The position numbers and the translations under genes are program-made. From positions 1 to 22,141 of the IMG/VR virus record IMGVR_UViG_3300017963_000791: a stretch of DNA of 22,141 bases; one strand, written 5' to 3'. The notes under the pieces are model-generated. The model searched no databases and had not been told where the DNA came from. It was given only the letters and a program-made list of their open reading frames with translations. How positions within the stretch are numbered: the stretch's first letter is position 1; each line of letters opens with the position of its first letter. Below, one piece after another: positions 20,096 to 22,141 of the stretch. The DNA is from a virus.

Positions 20096-22141
20096 AGAAA
20101 TAGAGCGGCTGATCGTTCGGCTTGTCGGCGATTCGACGCAATATACCCGCATGTGGCAGAAAGCGTTGGTGCAGACAAACCGGGCGGTCAAGCAGATCCA
20201 GCGGCTGGGTGCGCGGCTCGACGCGGTCGGGAAGAAAATGGGGCAACTCGGGCGGTCGCTGTCGCTGCGGCTGACGGCTCCGCTCGTGGCTATGGGCATG
20301 GCGGCAACTGTTGCCTTCGGTCAATTCGACAAGGCGATGGTTGAATCTACGTCGATCATGAAGGTGACGGCGGCGCAGACGGAGGAAATGCGCGATCTTG
20401 CGATCTCCCTTTCTGGGGAGGCTGCGCAGGGGCCGGCGGAGCTGGCGAAGTCTTACTATTATCTAGCGTCGGCGGGGATGGGTGCCGAGGCGTCGATGGC
20501 GGCGCTGCCGCAGATGGCGAAGTTTGCGACGGCGGGCGCGTTCGACATGGCGAGGGCGACGGACCTCGCAACGGATGCGCAAAGCGCGCTAGGGCTGGCG
20601 GTCAAAGGCGACGCGACGGCGAATCTCAAGAACCTAACTCGCGTAACCGACGTTTTGGTCAAGGCAAACACGCTGGCAAACGCGAGCGTCGAGCAATTCT
20701 CTACGGCCCTCACGAGCAAAGCGGGGGCGTCGCTGCGCAGCTATAACAAGGATATCGAAGAGGGCGTGGCGGTTCTGGCGGCATTCGCCGATCAGGGCAT
20801 CAAGGAAAGCCTGGCGGGTGAGTCGCTGTCGCGGATCATGCTGCTCTTGAGCAAGTCGAGCCGCGACGCGGCGAAAGAGCACGAGCGGCTGGGGTTCAAG
20901 GTGTTCGACGCAACGGGCAAGATGAGAAATTTTGCCGACATCGTCGAGAACCTTGAAACGATAACGGCGGGGATGAGCGACGAGGTGAAAAGCGCGACGC
21001 TGGAGGCGCTCGGATTCGAGGCGAGGGTTCAGGCGGCTGTGCTGCCGTTGCTGGGCACGAGCGAGGCGATCCGGGAATATGAGAAGGAACTGCGGAAGGC
21101 GGGCGGCACGACGGACGAAGTGGCGCGGAAGCAAATGCAAAGCTTCGCCAACAAGATGAAGCTTCTGAAAAACCAAATGACCGCGATGGCGGTCGAATTC
21201 GGGGCGGCGATGGTGCCCGCGATCGAGGGGGTTGCGGAGGCAATCAAGGGGGCGGTGGTCTGGTTCCGCTCGCTTAGCCCGGAGCTGAAGGCGCTCATAG
21301 GCTACACGGGGGCGTTTGCTGCGGCGTTAGGTCCGGTGCTGGTTGTCCTTGGCCTGCTGACGAGCGTTGCTGGGCAGGCGGCAATAGGCGTGAAAGCGCT
21401 CTATACGGCGTTCGTGTGGTTGAGTGCCCATCCGATCGTGGCGGTATTGGTGGCGATCGGCGCGGCGGTTGCGTATATCGCAACGGAAATGATGGCGGCG
21501 AATCGGATCGCGCGTGAGGGGTTGGAGCTGGGGGCGAAGGTCGGCGAGCAACAAAAAAAGATGTTCGCGGAAATGGATCAGAACATGGAAGCGCTGGGCG
21601 ACCTTGCAGCGCGGGAGAAGCTGAGCAACGAAGAAAAGGAGCGGGCGCGAAATCTGATCGCGGACCTGGAGGCATACTACGGGCCGTTGTCGGTGCGGAT
21701 TGACGAAGCGACGGGCGCGATTGAGGGCTTTACGAAAGCATCAAAGGAGGCACGCGAGGCAAAGCTCCGATTGCGGGAGGTGCAGATCGCCGCGGAAATG
21801 GCGGAGGTGAAAGCCCAGTTCGCGGGCGCTGTAGAAATGATGGATGACTATTTCCGTAGTCATGAGTATTGGGGTGGAATGGCCGAGGCGGCATCAACAA
21901 AGCTGATGGGACTGCGGCAGGAAATGGAGAAGGTGCAAGCGGCGATGAGGGGCGAGCCGGTCGCCCAGGGCAAGCCGGGAGCGAAGGGCGGCACGGGCGG
22001 GACGGGTGCGGCGGGACTGGGCGGCGCGAAGAAAGCGACGGACGATCTCCAGCAAAGCGTCGATTCACTGACGGCGTCGCTGCGGGGCGAGGTGGATGTG
22101 CTGCTAGTCGGCGCGGACAGGGCGAAGCTGCTCGCGCTGGA
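20082..22141 (+). CDS. Tail tape measure protein, TP901 family (partial, continues past window)
   Basis: The first 686 codons are present and run off the end. Start ATG 20082 overlaps the T stop. About residues 85-300 match the TP901 phage-minor-tail core: FGQFDKAMVESTSIMKVT, AKSYYYLASAGMGAEASMAALPQM, ASVEQFSTALTSKAG, VAVLAAFADQGIKESLAGESLSRIMLLL. Two hydrophobic segments lie at about 408-430 (AAALGPVLVVLGLLTSVAG) and 450-472 (IVAVLVAIGAAVAYIA), usual for proteins that enter the host membrane at ejection. Coiled-coil stretches and a Gly-rich linker follow. It sets tail length and passes DNA into the cell. Confidence 0.9.
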   Translation, partial: MAAGKEIERLIVRLVGDSTQYTRMWQKALVQTNRAVKQIQRLGARLDAVGKKMGQLGRSLSLRLTAPLVAMGMAATVAFGQFDKAMVESTSIMKVTAAQTEEMRDLAISLSGEAAQGPAELAKSYYYLASAGMGAEASMAALPQMAKFATAGAFDMARATDLATDAQSALGLAVKGDATANLKNLTRVTDVLVKANTLANASVEQFSTALTSKAGASLRSYNKDIEEGVAVLAAFADQGIKESLAGESLSRIMLLLSKSSRDAAKEHERLGFKVFDATGKMRNFADIVENLETITAGMSDEVKSATLEALGFEARVQAAVLPLLGTSEAIREYEKELRKAGGTTDEVARKQMQSFANKMKLLKNQMTAMAVEFGAAMVPAIEGVAEAIKGAVVWFRSLSPELKALIGYTGAFAAALGPVLVVLGLLTSVAGQAAIGVKALYTAFVWLSAHPIVAVLVAIGAAVAYIATEMMAANRIAREGLELGAKVGEQQKKMFAEMDQNMEALGDLAAREKLSNEEKERARNLIADLEAYYGPLSVRIDEATGAIEGFTKASKEAREAKLRLREVQIAAEMAEVKAQFAGAVEMMDDYFRSHEYWGGMAEAASTKLMGLRQEMEKVQAAMRGEPVAQGKPGAKGGTGGTGAAGLGGAKKATDDLQQSVDSLTASLRGEVDVLLVGADRAKLLAL

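Noticed and set aside
1-22141. GCGATCGC palindromes resembling cyanobacterial HIP1
   Set aside because: I count about five copies (near 22, 3142, 4708, 5060 and 19926). That is more than a naive estimate but far from the dense HIP1 spacing of cyanobacteria, and is explained by GC-rich codon use.

Overview
This window is a continuous stretch of tailed-phage structural genes, all on the + strand. It comes from a siphovirus-like phage or prophage of a GC-rich bacterium. It covers the minor head protein, capsid protease with scaffold, decoration protein, major capsid protein, connectors, neck, tail terminator, tail tube, a G/GT frameshift pair, and the first 686 codons of a TP901-type tape measure. 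I see no integrase, terminase, tRNA, rRNA, CRISPR array or insertion sequence, so phage and prophage cannot be told apart here. Several accessory proteins resemble what is common in Planctomycetes: a Flp-type segment reading GAVLSAELV, secreted thioredoxin-like proteins, and DUF2341/LamG proteins. A planctomycete host is therefore an inference, not a demonstrated fact.

Layout. (1) 1-3.7 kb: a very long MuF/SPP1-gp7 minor head protein whose C-terminus copies the SSB tail, then two small genes, one with a winged-helix fold and a 21-bp palindrome in front of it. (2) 3.7-7.26 kb: a capsid operon opened by three stacked hairpins and closed by a strong intrinsic terminator. It holds a DUF2213 protease-like protein with an in-frame nested scaffold, a putative decoration protein and the major capsid protein. 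(3) 7.28-8.44 kb: an HeH/LEM-type small protein and two candidate head-tail connector genes. (4) 8.45-17.77 kb: an accessory island of about 9 kb placed between the connector and neck genes. It encodes a membrane-anchored protein, a secreted thioredoxin-like protein with CGAC, a Flp-prepilin-like protein, small unknowns, a second secreted thioredoxin-like protein, two membrane/coiled-coil proteins flanking a papain-like cysteine peptidase with an intact catalytic set, and a block of small virion-type and LamG/DUF2341 adhesin-like proteins. (5) 17.77-22.14 kb: HK97-gp10-like neck protein, tail terminator, tail tube, G and GT chaperones with an A AAA AAC slippery site, and the tape measure.

How they fit together. 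The flanking genes build capsid, neck and tail in the usual siphovirus order. The island adds proteins that are mostly exported, membrane-bound or carbohydrate-binding-like, which points to envelope attack, entry or exit. The most novel combination is a secreted CxxC thioredoxin-like protein, a prepilin-like protein and a papain-like peptidase between membrane coiled-coil proteins. It could be a thiol and protease based way through a disulfide-containing envelope, but that is a hypothesis. Base usage changes at about 13.3-16.1 kb, and one gene (15022-16680) appears to be a chimera across the edge of that patch.
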